A stretch of 64,000 bases of DNA from Cordia subcordata (Eukaryota > Streptophyta > Magnoliopsida > Boraginales > Cordiaceae): positions 1,506,501 through 1,570,500 of the forward strand of contig JAPTOF010000021.1 of assembly GCA_028554755.1 (NCBI GenBank), written 5' to 3'. Position numbers and translations under genes: made by a program. The notes under the pieces are model-generated. The model saw only the letters and a list, made by a program, of their open reading frames with translations. It ran no database searches and was not told the DNA's origin. Positions within the stretch are counted from its first letter, which is position 1, and each line of letters begins with the position of its first letter. This document shows, piece after piece, positions 11,933 to 23,088 of this stretch.

Positions 11933-13908
11933 TCAAGTGTCACCATTTTTGCCCCTATTGGCACCACTATTCCTTCCACCATTCACATTATTTCTATCAC
12001 TTGGTCTTGGTGGAAGATGATTAGTCAGGTTTGTTATGGACTCCTGAGTGCTAGGAGGCTGAAATTGGCATTGATCTGGATGCTCCATAGTTGAGGTTGG
12101 CTGAGGATGCTTCAAACTTGAACAACGTTGAGAATGGTCCATCTTTGAAGAATGCTACACCGAAGAATGCAAAATTATGAGAGAATGTTATGTAATACTA
12201 GATAGTTAAAGTTTCGATTACTTCTTATTAAACAAGCTTCTTTACTCCCAATGTTAGGAGGAGGTTGAGTAGGTTCGCTTTGAACAGAATGCTCCATATT
12301 TCTACCTTGATTTCTCAATTGGAACCACTGTTAATACAATTGGACATGTTATCATTCCCATCCCTCCCTATGTCAGCTAACAATTGCCCCCTATATCTTG
12401 TCTTCAGAAAACAACCATAAAGCCCTATAAGAGACCTACAACCAACCATAAACCCATTTTTCATTGCAGCCAAACAAAAAACATTCTTTCAAACATCGAT
12501 TCAGGAAAACTTCTATCTACACATAGAAATAAAGAATTGCCAGGATGGTGTTGAATAACAATTGCACAATAATCCCTTAATCTCTTAAATTGCTCAACAA
12601 AGTCCCCTTCAAGTTGCATCAATGCCACTTGTTTTTCTTTTTTTGCCTTAAATATGCTACATATGACTTGGACTTTGTCATGTATGTTATCTTGCAAATC
12701 AACAGTTGTTTGTTCATGATTCTTTTTAACATACTTTGTAATTCTCTTCCCTATATATTTGTAATCTACATGCTTGTTATCATATCTCCAGCCACATTTA
12801 TGACCTTTTAAAGTTTTAACCTGAAATGTTGTACTGTCCATAATGGGAGATGCATGTATTTCACATGTACAACAATATTTTTTTTGCATGTCTACATTCA
12901 GCTGTGACTCTTACTGGTACATTTTTGATAAAATTGTAATTTATTCCCTGTCTTATAGCCCAATCTTTGAATACTTTTCTAAATTCAGCAACTGAACTAA
13001 ATTTCATCCCTTTCTCCGTGTCAAATTCCTTCATTGAAATACCTTATTTGTACTTGGGAAAAGGAATGCCCTCATTACTTGAATATGGTCTTTTTATATC
13101 TTCTTTATCTTCATCAGACAAATCACTATACCACACCTCTTCATTAGCATTTGCTTGTTCACTCTCTTTTCTTTTCTTTTCCTGCTGTAACTTTTTCTTC
13201 TTGAATTTAGAATATCTTTCTTTACTTGAATTACCTTGATTTCTCTCTTCTAAGATATTTTCACTGTCTAATCCTTCTATATCATCAAAAACAAAGCTGG
13301 GGGTACCACAGTCAACATCTGATAATGACTCTTCATAAGGTTGCACAAATTAGAGTCTTCTGAATCTGAATCTCTCATTACCTCATCCTCTTTTTCTTTT
13401 CTTGGCCCATTAACTTTATTTTCAATAACTATATTAGTCTCTCTTGCTTCTTGTTCTTCCATTCCTGGCCCATTATTGTAAAGGGTGATCTGTATACAAT
13501 TAACCTTTTGGCCACTAGAATTGATTACATACAATGTTTTGTATTCTTCTACCACATATATAATAGCATGTAGAGAATTTTCAAGTATTGATTAAAACTC
13601 CCTATACCATCATCCTGTACCAACTGCTTGATCCCATCATCCATTTTATTTCTTGGGTTACTATAGTAAAAAGATATATTACTTTTATCTCGACCAGCCG
13701 TTTTATACATTTCCAACAAATCAAACTTAGATAGAAAATCAAGGCACACATTATGAAAGGTATCTTTCTTCCCTCCCTCATATCTAAGTTTAGGATATTC
13801 CACAAATCTGCCTCCAAACCATAATTCAATGTCACAACACTCATCCATCATACTAGAATTATCATAATCCATTCTGGCATAAACAAAAGGAATAAATGTC
13901 AAAGTCAT
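11933..13908 (-). pseudogene. MuDR-type MULE transposase, truncated
   Basis: Reading right to left: an N-terminal plant MULE domain at 13600-13890 (ELWFGGRFVEYPKLRYEGG, then DLLEMYKTAGR); an acidic/Lys-rich linker at 13050-13500; a DNA-binding region at 12780-13030 (SSVAEFRKVFKDWAIRQGI and VRVTAECRH); the CxW-type zinc region with ASPIMDSTTFQVKTLKGH; and the start of the catalytic core at 12380-12470 (GCRSLIGLYGCFLKTRYRG). The core normally continues through a DDE triad and a SWIM zinc finger. Here the sequence changes after about 12340 to a Pro/Ser/Asn-rich tail (11933-12142), so most of the catalytic domain is deleted. Frameshifts occur near 13555 and 13320 and a stop near 12890. The N-terminal third is well preserved. 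It cannot encode an active transposase. Confidence 0.75.
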
Positions 13909-15214
13909 ATCAATAAGTTACATATTCCAAAAAAACTGTGAAAAGATGCACACAAAAGTCCAAACACCAAAGAAAATTGTAATAGACCAACTAAATTGCA
14001 TATTTTTCGAAGGCTTTACATCCATTTTTCTCGTCTTAAATATATGTTATGGAACTCAGGTATACCCAACTTTCCAGCACCAAGAAGTTTTTGAGTTAAA
14101 AGTACCATTTTTTTGCTACCTTTATTAGTTTCAGATGGATTCTTTTCACGATTAGTAAATGAAGAGAAGGGCAAAGAAAAGTGAGGGAGAAAAATAAAAA
14201 CTTATATGCTATCAAAAGATAGTTTATAAATGTTTAGTTTTTAGACTTCTACTAATATAGACCATTTCAGTTTCTGCATCTTTAAGACAGAACATACAAT
14301 TGTCAAAATATGGTTACTTAAATAACTCATAATACTTCAAAGAAAAAGAATTTAGTATCTATCCTTTTTTTTCCTTATCCTTTGGCTATCTGAATAGTTT
14401 GAACCATGACAAAGTTATTGAGTAATAACCAAGGTAGTCATCAGGTTCACAAAATTATTTGAAACAACCAATCTGTTGCACCATATATTGGCGGCCAACA
14501 TGTTTCTTTTCTCGCTTGTTTCTTTATTGATTAGAGTGAACCTCTGACAGTACCCGACATTAATGACAATTTCATTGACATGCTCTCATTTTTCCAAAAT
14601 TATGTCCAGCTCTCTTGCCAGAAAAGTAGACTTTACGGAACTAAGAAACCATGAGTAATCACTTTTATTTGTACATGTTAATATTAGACAAGAAGACATA
14701 TGGGGACTACTTGTCTCTCTTTCTGTCCCTTTCAGCAACAGCAAAGGGGACCACTAATAACAATAAATACTAGACAAGCCAAATAAATTCACTTTTCAGT
14801 ATTTCTAAGTAAAAAATAGATAATGTGAAGTATAAACAAAATCAAAGTCTATCCGTGGCTTGGAAAGGAAAAACTAAAACTAGTACTTGATAACCCATAA
14901 TGAAGTTAAACAAACAAGCATAGATAAGCCAAAAAGAAAGAAACTTACTTGAAATTGCAAAAAACGAGACCTTTGCGTCTTCAACTTCTCCAGTCACCGA
15001 GAATTGAATGATCAACCACGACTTAAATTTCTGAGTTGGGTGTTTGAGAATTAGGGCTAAAATTGATTTGGGAATTTTTTTTTCCTGAGGGCTTCACGCC
15101 TAAGAATTTGGGTGCTTAAAATTTTTTATTTTTCTTACGAACATGTTTTAAAAGAAAATCGAACAAGTAAGTTAAGGTTAATTTTGTCTTTTTGTTATAG
15201 ATTTTAACCCCTTT
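13909..15214. other. MULE 5' non-coding region
   Basis: Lies between the transposase N-terminus and the right terminal repeat. It probably holds the element's promoter and 5' untranslated exons (minus strand), but I see no definite signal. The region near 14940-15060 ('gagaattgaatgatcaacc' and flanks) is less AT-rich, like an untranslated leader. No open frame has recognisable content. Confidence 0.4.
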
Positions 15215-15356
15215 AGAAGAGTTAATAGTAGTATAGATAGCAGGGGCTGCTTGTGGAACTAATAGTCATCACAAAGGTTTGTTGAAGGACTTTTGAGACC
15301 ACAAGGAAAGTTATTTATACTTGTGGTATACCACAGAGGGTCTGGCACATTTTACC
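15215..15356 (-). repeat. MULE right terminal inverted repeat
   Basis: Inverted partner of 2861-3010, ending 'ggtctggcacattttaccc'. Confidence 0.6.
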
Positions 15357-15890
15357 CATTATCATAATTTAAATAATGTGTCTAATATATCTTTTATATG
15401 TATCTTTAGTAGAACAAAAGTCACACATACATGAGGCTATTTAATATAGTACATAAACCAATACTAGATTTACTAAAGAAATATGAAGTGTATGCGTGTA
15501 AAGCAAAATTCAAAACAAAACCTTTATATATATACATATATATATATATTAGAAGAAGCAACGATGGCACCACGAGGAACCTAGAGAATGCCCACGCTAA
15601 TGGGAACATCACCAAGAAATATGATGAAGAAGAGCCGACGCCGCACCACAACATGCATCAAAGTACCGCAACCACCAAAATTTGGGTTACTTATTGAGAG
15701 AAAAGTAATTTTAGTGCAGGGTGTATTAGTCAATAATAGAAAAAATGTACAACAAATGAGTAAAACCAATAGATAAAACGATCATGTCCAATCGACAATT
15801 AGCTCAAACAATTAGCTATTTACTAAGGTAGATGAAACAAATAGAAACACGCGCACATTGCTTGGAATTCATCTAATATTTTTTACATTA
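15357..15890. other. Non-coding spacer
   Basis: AT-rich. A short (TA)n run lies at 15526-15552. The less AT-rich segment 15555-15690 gives short open frames on both strands with no recognised motif. I see no supportable gene. Confidence 0.5.
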
Positions 15891-17374
15891 CTAGTAAGTC
15901 AATGGCGAGCAAGACACGAATATATTACCAAATATTATAGAAATATAAATTTATAGTATATAATAACTATTTATTGAAAAATTTAGTAATCTTGTGAGGA
16001 GTCGAATAAGTTGTACTTATATCTCGTTGTAAAATATAAAACCAAAAGATGTTAATTTTGTCTTTTTGTTGTTTTAACAAATTTGGGATGGGATTAATTA
16101 TAAAATAAAAAAGAATTTGTGGAATGGGTTGGGTGAATATAGGGAGGAAATATCTAATTCTTTTTTTAGATTTACCTGATTTGATCCAATTGAAATTTTA
16201 AGCATAAAATTTATACGTGAATTTGGACTAAAAGGTTGATTTTTTTTTTTTGCTGTCATAAGTACTTTAACATAATTTGAGATGATTTTGCAATTATCTA
16301 CACTTAGATAACTGTAATTTAGATGAATTTTAAATTTTTTTATTCATTTTTCTTCAATTTTCCATATCTATGTTTAATAAATCTCGATTAGAACAATGTA
16401 ATTTAACAAATAACAATGAGACAAAAATAAAAAATAAAAATCACACACTTGAAGACCCCAAACCCGAATATATAAATTCTGATCAGTTTTATAATTTTTA
16501 ATACATAATTGAATAATTTTATTTTGCTCTTGAAGTTCAAAATCTTAAATATGGAAATTCAAAAGTCCAAATTAGTTTTCACTCTCAGGTGAAACGCGGA
16601 ATCTATTCCCAGATTTTGACTAAATCAGCGCAATACCATAAAAATAACAAAAAATCAAAAACAAAACTTGAATATGAAAAACTTGAAATTCAAATATCCA
16701 AAAATAATCAACATTTACGATTTTAAATGTTCAAATTAATATTCTTTAGCTCTAAAAGTTCAAAAAATTGAATTAAAAAATCCAAATAAATTCTCATTCC
16801 TAACCCGATCGAATAGTTTTTTCGATCTAAAATGAGAAAAAATATTAGAAGTTTGAAAGAAGAAAAGACATGATTAGTAAAGAAATGAATAAAAAGAGTG
16901 CACATCATTTTGATTGGAAAAAAATGGAGTAGATGTAAAATCATCCAATTCAATAGTTTCTTTGGTTTTAAAAGTTGGAAATTTTGAATTGAACATTCAA
17001 ATTCATTCCTCTAACCCCGTTTGGTTTTATGACTTTTAATATCAAATCAAATAGTTTTTTTGCTCCCAAAACTCAAAAGATTAAAAATTTGAACTGATTT
17101 TTACCCTAGATAAAAGCTTAAATATGTGATTAACAAAATAAATAGGAATAGAGGGAACGAATCATTTTGTTAGGGAAGGAAACAATAAAGAAAATAGAAA
17201 AGCGAATGTAAGATTATAATTTTGTCATGAAAAACATGAGCATTATGACTTTGCCATTAGAAACATTACAAATTCTCATTGGTAATCATGCCTCTTTTTA
17301 AATTATTACAACATTGCCACTATAATCCTTCTCTAAATAGTACCATAGTAAAAGTGATTCTTTTTATTATAGTA

Positions 17375-18496
17375 CATTAATCACCAAGCCCTCCTCTTTT
17401 TCTTTTCTCTCTCTAGAGAGAGAACCCTTCTTCTCTTCTAGTGAAGAACCCCCTCTAGGGTTTCATACCCTCCCTTCTTTGTGTAGTCATTTCTTGGAGG
17501 TGTGCACACCCTCTTCATCCTTTTTCCTGTAAGGCTTTCCCTAGCTTGCTTTGTCCTTGCAAGGCCATGGCCTTGCATGGGTTTATCTTTATCTTCATCC
17601 CTCAAGATGAGCCTCCAGTAGTAGATATGGAGGCTTCACTACTAGATCTTTGGTGTTTGAGCCTTGAGCTGTCGTTTTCCAGCTCTTTTTAGTTTCAGTC
17701 CCCAAGTGGTGCGCCCCATTCTAACTAGATCTTGGCTAATCCTTTCCTGTTTTTCTAAAATCGAGGGAAAAGTCACTGCCTTTGCATCAGAGAGTGCTTG
17801 TGCTTGTCCTTACTACTGTTGTTAATGGTCTGTCTAAAGGAGATAGGGTGGCTTTTATAGCCACTTGTTCAAGCTTGGCACTCAAAGGGTTCTTTTCTTT
17901 TTTGAAAGGGTTCAAGCTTGGCACTCCAAGGGTTCTCTTCTTTTTTGAAAGGGTTCAAGCTTGGCACTCCAAGGGTTTTCTTCTTTTTTTAAAGGGTTCA
18001 AGCTTGGCACTCCAAGGGTTCTCTTCTTTTTTTAAAGGGTTTTGACCATTGAGTAATCACCTTTCCTAAGATCAACCTCCAGCCAGGCTTAGAGTGACCC
18101 GTTAACCAGTCATTTTCTGGCTTTTTTTCTGTACTCGATGATGTTTGCTACAGCTTGATCAAACAGGTGTTATAGGCATCTTTGATTTGGTGGTGCTTGG
18201 TTTTCTTGCTTGGAATTGGAAAAAGCTTTTACAAGGTTGGTAATGGTTTCATTTCCTCTTTGTTGAGACTCTTGTTCACTAGAAAGTTGTCACATGTACC
18301 TTTGGGTGTTGCAACTCAAGTTTCTTCAGATGTTTTCTTCGTGTTGTTTGTCTGTTCTGTGCTTGGGTTTAAGCCCTTTTAGGCTTTCTTGTCTTGGATG
18401 TTGTTTCAGCCTCTTTTGGGCCTTCCTTGTTTGGATTTCTTGTGGGCCTCATTGTAATTTCTCCTTCTTAATGAAATATCTTTTTTTGACCAAAAA
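17375..18496 (+). mobile_element. Non-LTR retroelement (LINE-derived or SINE-like)
   Basis: A 1,122-bp insertion flanked by the 9-bp direct repeat ATTATAGTA (17366-17374 and 18497-18505), ending in an A-run after 'atatctttttttgacc'. That is a typical 3' end of a plant L1-type or SINE-like retroposon. The 5' part is pyrimidine-rich (ctctctctag near 17410). The body is less AT-rich than its surroundings. No endonuclease or reverse transcriptase is visible, so it is non-autonomous. It contains a 43-bp tandem array. It sits inside the Helitron-like element. Confidence 0.7.
17867..18038 (+). repeat. Four tandem copies of a 43-bp unit
   Basis: Units start at 17867, 17910, 17953 and 17996, each beginning 'gttcaagcttggcact' and ending in a ctt/ttt tract. 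Period 43 exactly, with only a few substitutions. Because 43 is not a multiple of three, an open frame across it (17782-18045) reads each copy in a different frame. This argues against the frame being a real protein. Confidence 0.95.
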
Positions 18497-18641
18497 ATTA
18501 TAGTAGAATAGATATACAAGAAACAACCAAAAATTTTCACAAGAATGGAGGATCTGTACTCTGCCTCGTGAGAAAAATGTACAATATACAAAAGTAGTAT
18601 ACAATATACAGGAGTTCACTATGATAAAACTAAACAACTCC

Positions 18642-18806
18642 TTAAAGAGCCATATTGAGTGGATACATTATGCGGCTATCCAAGTTGTTAGTATATTGTC
18701 TTGAAGATGCCCCGATACTACTATAAGGATTTACTTGGATGGTGTAAAAGTCAGGAGTTATAGAGACACTATAAAGGTTAAACTAATGCATTAAGCACGT
18801 AGTTTC
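18642..18806 (-). pseudogene. WAK-A, C-terminal tail segment
   Basis: This is the 3' end of a wall-associated kinase gene on the minus strand. It aligns with the C-terminal tails of WAK-B (34702-34860) and WAK-C (50760-50910): tail motifs YYSSIG-like and NP-rich are recognisable, and a stop codon lies at 18642-18644. Substitutions and small changes have degraded the frame. It is cut from the rest of the gene by the retroelement at 18807-21233, which duplicated GTTTC (18802-18806 and 21234-21238). Downstream sequence to about 18580 still resembles the 3' UTRs of the paralogues. Confidence 0.8.
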
Positions 18807-18962
18807 TATTAGGAAATTAGGACGCATAACCCATACTCACGCAGCAGAATTAAAGTACGAGAACGAGAAAAGAATACGCACAATTAAACGTGGTTCGGCC
18901 CTCTGCCTACGTCCACGAAAAACTCCGCTAATAGAAAAGAGTACAAACTCAATAGGAATTTT
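18807..18962 (-). repeat. Antisense LTR fragment at the 5' end of the chimeric element
   Basis: Starts 'tattaggaaattaggacgc', matching the start of the LTR at 32545 ('tgttgggaaattaggacgc'). It continues with 'gtggttcggccctctgcc' and 'aatagaaaagagt', which match 31224-31345. It does not match the element's own 3' LTR. Confidence 0.8.
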
Positions 18963-19387
18963 TGCAACAAAACGGTTTCAGAGCCTGGTTGGAGGGAGGA
19001 CGCTGGTTTGCATGAAAAACGAAAAAAAAGCCGAAGAGAAGTAAAAAAATTCGCTGATCTACCGGTCACGTTTGGTAGCCTTTCTAAAAATCGATCGATA
19101 ATCCGTTTGTTTCTATGTGTTTGTCTCAAAGAGAAGAGTAAGCTGCTAAAATTTTGAGACGATCCGACGGTCGGATTGTGAGATATAACCAGGTCAAGTT
19201 TTGTAAGTTTGTAGTCAAACAGTCAAACAGAAGGTTTGACCAGCGTTAACCGAAGGGCTGCAGGGGTTTGACTGCATTGATTGAAGGTCTTCCTACCGTT
19301 TTTCGATGTCCTAAATCCGTTTTTGGGGTCAGTTCTACCAAATTCTTGCTGGATTGTTGAGTTTTAGCGAATTTGTAAATAAGAGCC

Positions 19388-20935
19388 ATGACGATGACCG
19401 ATACGAAGTTTGAAATTCCAATGTTCGATGGGGACATGAACTTCAACTTGTGGAGGAATACTATCGAGGACCTTTTGGTATAGCAAGGCCTTGATAAAGT
19501 GCTAGGAGAGGCAAAACCAAAACAAGTCAATGATAAGAAGTGGAAGTCCCTACAACGAAGAGCCATGAGTACAATTCGGTTGGCGTTAGCACCACAAATT
19601 AAATGTCATGTGATTGATAATTATAGTTGCAAAACTTGGGTCTATTTTTTAAAAGAAAAATCTGAAGCTTTTGAGAAGTTTAAGATATTTAAGGCCCTTG
19701 TTGAAAAAGAAAGTGGTTATAAGATAAAAGCCTTGAGATCTGATAGAGGCAGAGAATTCACATCAAAAGAATTTGAAAGGTTCTGTGAAGATCCGAGTAT
19801 TCGACGTCCTTTAATAGTTCCTCGATCGTCTCAACAGAATGAAGTTGCTGAGAGGAAAAATAGAGTGATTCTTGAGATGATATGGAGCATGTTAAAGACC
19901 AAAGGAATGCCGAAAGAATTTTGGGCTGAAGCTGTTGATTGTGCTATGTATCTTTTGAATCGTTGTGCTACAAAGAGTCTTTCTAACATGACACCATTGG
20001 AAGCCTGGTGTAAAAAGAAGCCTAGCATCAAACATTTATGAGTTTTTGGATGCATAGCCTATGCTCATGTTCCAGATCTAGTTAGATCCAAGCTTAACAA
20101 ACAAAAGTCAAAAGCTTGTTTTTATTGGCTACGATAGACGCTCCAAAGGTTACAAGCCCTACAATCCTATTAGTGAAAGGATTATTATTAGCAGAGATGT
20201 TCAATTTGATGAAAAAGTAGAATGGGATTGGGGCACTAATGAGCAAAAGAAAGATAGATTCTTACCTTTACAAGAGCAAGAAGTAGAAGCAAATAGGGAT
20301 TTTATCTCTCCAATTCCTACTCCAACTTCATGTGTAGATCTAACTCCAACTGCAACTCTAACTCTAACTCCAACTCCAACTCCAACTCCAACTATAGGTC
20401 AAGAAAACTCCTCTGCAACAAGTTCGAGTCCTGAAGAAAGAGCTCCTCGCTTTAAAAGTTTGAGTGAGATCTACGAAGTAACTCGAAATTTAAATGAAGA
20501 TCTAAATCTCTTTTGTCTCCATGCTGATTGTGAGCTAATAACATTTGAGGAAGCTAATAAGAGTGAAAGGTTGAGAAGAGTTGTGGATAAAAAGATCAAG
20601 GCGATTAAGAAGAATGATAGTTGGAAGCTTACAACTTTACCCGAAGGACACAAAGCCATTGGAGTAAAGTGGGTCTACAAAATAAAGAGGAACACAAAAG
20701 GTGAAGTGGAAAGATATAAGGCAAGACTAATTGCAAAAAGCCATAGTCAAAGAGATGGCATTGACTATGGTGATAGTTCAAAAGGGCAATGGCAAAAGAG
20801 TTGGAGAGTGCATTGCAAAGATGGAAGTGAAGATAGAGCACACGAAGTCTCAAGATCAAATTGCCGACATTCTAACAAAGCCCCTCAAGAGTGATGTGTT
20901 CATCCAGCTAAGAGCTTTGCTTGGAATAACGATAA
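19388..20935 (+). pseudogene. Copia gag-pol remnant of the chimeric element
   Basis: Gag starts at ATG 19388 (KFEIPMFDGDMNFNLWRN), has an in-frame stop near 19480, and ends abruptly at about 19618. There it joins the integrase core directly (KTWVYFLKEKSEAF, LRSDRGREF, NEVAERKNR, LKTKGMPKEFWAEAV). A stop follows at 20039. From 20460 the N-terminal part of reverse transcriptase is present ([22 protein letters not shown]). At about 20770 it jumps to the end of RNase H (DQIADILTKPLKSDVF near 20860-20910). Protease, most of the reverse transcriptase including the YVDD motif, and most of RNase H are missing. The order and motifs are copia; the product is dead. A run of 'actccaactcc'-type repeats lies at 20318-20395. 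Confidence 0.8.
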
Positions 20936-20955
20936 TCAAATCAAGTTTAAGGGGA

Positions 20956-21233
20956 TGTTAGAAAATAAACTTGATTTAGAATTTGAATATGTTTAGGAGT
21001 CCTAATTATATTAGAATTAGTTTATTGGTTATTTCCTAGTCCAATTAGGATTAATCTATTAGCTATTTTAATATGTAAAGGATTGGTTTAACCAAATCCT
21101 ATTTAGTTTTGGATTTCTAAAGTAGCCTATATAGGAGTGAGAGCTTTCAGTTGTATATGCCCAAGTTAGAAGAGATAATAAAGTTTATATATATTCTCTC
21201 TATATTCAAAATAGCATCTTCCACTTTCTAACA
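20956..21233 (+). repeat. 3' LTR of the chimeric copia element
   Basis: 278 bp from 'tgttagaaaataaactt' to 'tttctaaca', then the duplicated GTTTC. A TATA-like and polyadenylation-like region lies near 21175-21200 ('gagataataaagtttat'). No partner LTR is in the window. Confidence 0.8.
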
Positions 21234-22492
21234 GTTTCTTGATCACCTGGTAGTGTTGCTGAACAGCAAGATGTCTAGTGAAATTCCTAAGCGTCTCCAG
21301 TTCCATTGCTCAACTGATTCTAATTGCTCTAAGCTTCCTTCTCTCAGAACTAGGGTCAAGTATTTGAAACAAATGGTTTTTTTTCGTAAACATTGTAAAA
21401 TATGTTGCAAAGTTCCTTTCTGTTTTGACTTGGGTATTAGAAAAAGGTTTCCTTCCTGTCATTAACTCAGCAGAACCATTCTGAGACTATAAACATCACT
21501 TTTCTTGTCAACTGGCTCGTGTGGAAGTATTTGGAATCTAGATGACCTAAGGTTCCTTGTACTGGAAGTTGTTACTTAAGTTTGATCCAAGGGTACTATT
21601 CTTGAAGTGCTGAAATCGGATATGATGCAATCTAGTTCTCGTCTCGTAATATATTGGCAGAGTTGACATCTCTATTGATTATCTGTATAGAACTACAGAA
21701 TGAAGATAAGCAAGTGCACCAACAAATTGAGTAGCAATTCTTAAATAATTTTCCAAAGAAAACCAAGACTTTTTGCTTTTATTTTGAATATGGTAGAGTA
21801 GTGTGTTATTAGGGAAATACTCATATACTAGAAAAGGGACTTTCGTCTCTAAACAACAAACCCATCAAGAGCTTAACCACATTTCAGTGATTCACTTTGA
21901 GTAAGAAAAATTATCTTATTGATAAATAATTCTATTTGGCTCTTATCCATTATGTTTGACTTTTTTATTGCAATTATGCCTTTGTCAAGAAGAATTCTCT
22001 TATAAACTGTTCCATATACACCTTGACAATGGATACAATCTTTAGCTTACTCGTTAGTGGCCTTTTGAAGCTCTTCAGCAATAAATATCCTGGTGGTTGG
22101 TTCTACACTACCTTCAGCTGATGATAATTACTACTACTTTAGCATTACTCCACCATTTTGCTAGAAGAATTTCTCTCTTTGTTTTATAAGCTTCCTCTTT
22201 TGGATGATAGAGTACAAACAAGTAACACCAGTGATCATGGACAAGGAGCCAAAAGCTATACCTGCATATATGTTTTAAATGTTTCACATCAAATAATCAT
22301 TTACATGAACATTGGAAGTTAACAACAGATAAGTGTGCAAGATTTCTAGAAAACAACCTACAGAAAGTGGAATTACAGGGAAATGCGAGTTCTCACGAAT
22401 GCAACCACGACCATGACCTTCCTTTTCGCCATCACCATAATATCCTGCGGGGCAAGAACAGTTGTATCCGCCCGGAAAATTAGCACAGATAC
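21234..22492 (-). pseudogene. WAK-A, kinase and calcium-EGF exon segment
   Basis: Continues WAK-A on the minus strand from the chimeric copia element to Copia-2. Bases 21245-22260 correspond to exon 4 (juxtamembrane plus Ser/Thr kinase) of WAK-B and WAK-C, but with deletions. For example, the stretch coding for the ERPTMKEVA region is missing near 21310, and many frame changes occur. Bases 22320-22492 correspond to exon 3, the calcium-binding EGF module: [20 protein letters not shown] is still readable. The segment ends at GATAC, the duplication made by Copia-2, which sits inside exon 3. Confidence 0.85.
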
Positions 22493-22825
22493 TGTTGGGG
22501 AAAAAAATGTAAACACGAAGAATACGAGAAGAAATAACGGACACAAGAAATTACGTGATTCGGCTTTTAAGCCTACGTCCACGGGCAGCAGAGAATAATT
22601 CTATTACTGATCACGAATGCTACAAGGCTCTCACTTTAGTTTCTCTCTCACACATAACATAATGAGTATTGCCACATATTTATAGTGCAAAGGTTTCCTA
22701 AACCTATTAAGCAGAAAAGGCAACTAATTAATTATGTGCTACAAAAGGTAACAAGCGAATAAGGAAAAATGCTAACAAGGAAATCTGCTATTCTTGTTGC
22801 CCAAGAATACGGGCCACATTCAACA
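22493..22825 (-). repeat. Copia-2 3' LTR
   Basis: 333 bp from 'tgttgggg' to 'attcaaca'. It adjoins the purine tract and RNase H end of the element on the minus strand. Confidence 0.93.
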
Positions 22826-23088
22826 AATCTCCACCTTGGCACGTATTCGCTCCAATCAATACACCATCATCCCTGCAACCAACTACCTCTAAGAGCTCAA
22901 TGCTTCGCACCGCAAATAGCAACCAAGTCCAAGCAATGCTTAAACTTGCTGACTGGAACCACCTTAGTCATCATATCTGCTGGATTCTCATGGGTAGATA
23001 TCTTCTGCATCGATATGATTCCTTGTGATACAACATCTCTGATAAAATGATATCTAATATCAATGTGTTTAGTCCTCTCATGATACAT

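Larger units (their letters stand above)
2861..15356 (-). mobile_element. Mutator-like element (MULE) with nested insertions
   Basis: The two ends are diverged terminal inverted repeats. The left end reads 'taaaatgcactagaccc' from 2864. The reverse complement of the right end reads 'taaaatgtgccagaccc', and similarity continues inward for about 140 bp. Inside, on the minus strand, lies a broken MuDR-type transposase (12330-13908). The span also holds a hAT-like MITE (3088-3770), a complete nested copia element (5203-10478) and organellar rps3 sequence (11625-11925). Without the two recognised insertions the element would be about 6.5 kb. A 9-bp TSD, normally expected for MULEs, was not found. 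This fits an old or rearranged copy, so the exact ends are uncertain by a few bases. Confidence 0.6.
15891..18512 (-). mobile_element. Non-autonomous Helitron-like element, interrupted
   Basis: Related along its length to 54340-55556. On the minus strand the 3' end is ctag followed by T (edge at 15891). The 5' end reads 'tctattctactataataaaaag' in register with the 'TCTCTACTA' start of the second copy. A non-LTR element at 17375-18496 interrupts it just inside its 5' end and duplicates ATTATAGTA. Removing that insertion and one duplication restores alignment with the second copy up to the end. The 3' hairpin is weaker here than in the second copy. No Rep/helicase coding is present. The exact 5' base could be several bases off. 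Confidence 0.65.
18807..21233 (+). mobile_element. Chimeric, internally deleted copia retrotransposon
   Basis: Flanked by perfect 5-bp duplications GTTTC, so it behaves as one insertion. The 3' end is a normal LTR (20956-21233) preceded by a purine tract ('ttaagggga'). The 5' end is different: 18807-18962 is an LTR fragment of another family, in antisense orientation, matching the outer part of the LTRs at 31224 and 32545. It is followed at about 18973 by a primer-binding-site-like 'ggtttcagagcc' and a sense leader of that same family. The coding region is collapsed by large deletions. The structure needs recombination or template switching and is described under findings. Confidence 0.75.

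Noticed and set aside
2852..15365. 9-bp target duplication for the MULE
   Set aside because: The flanks 'ataagttct' and 'attatcata' do not match, so no duplication is claimed.
15421..15776. Four overlapping 62-88 codon frames on both strands
   Set aside because: They depend on a (TA)n run (IYIYIY repeats), overlap in antisense and have no recognised motif.
17782..18045. 87-codon open frame across the 43-bp tandem repeat
   Set aside because: The repeat is read in a different frame in each unit, which is not how a coding repeat evolves.
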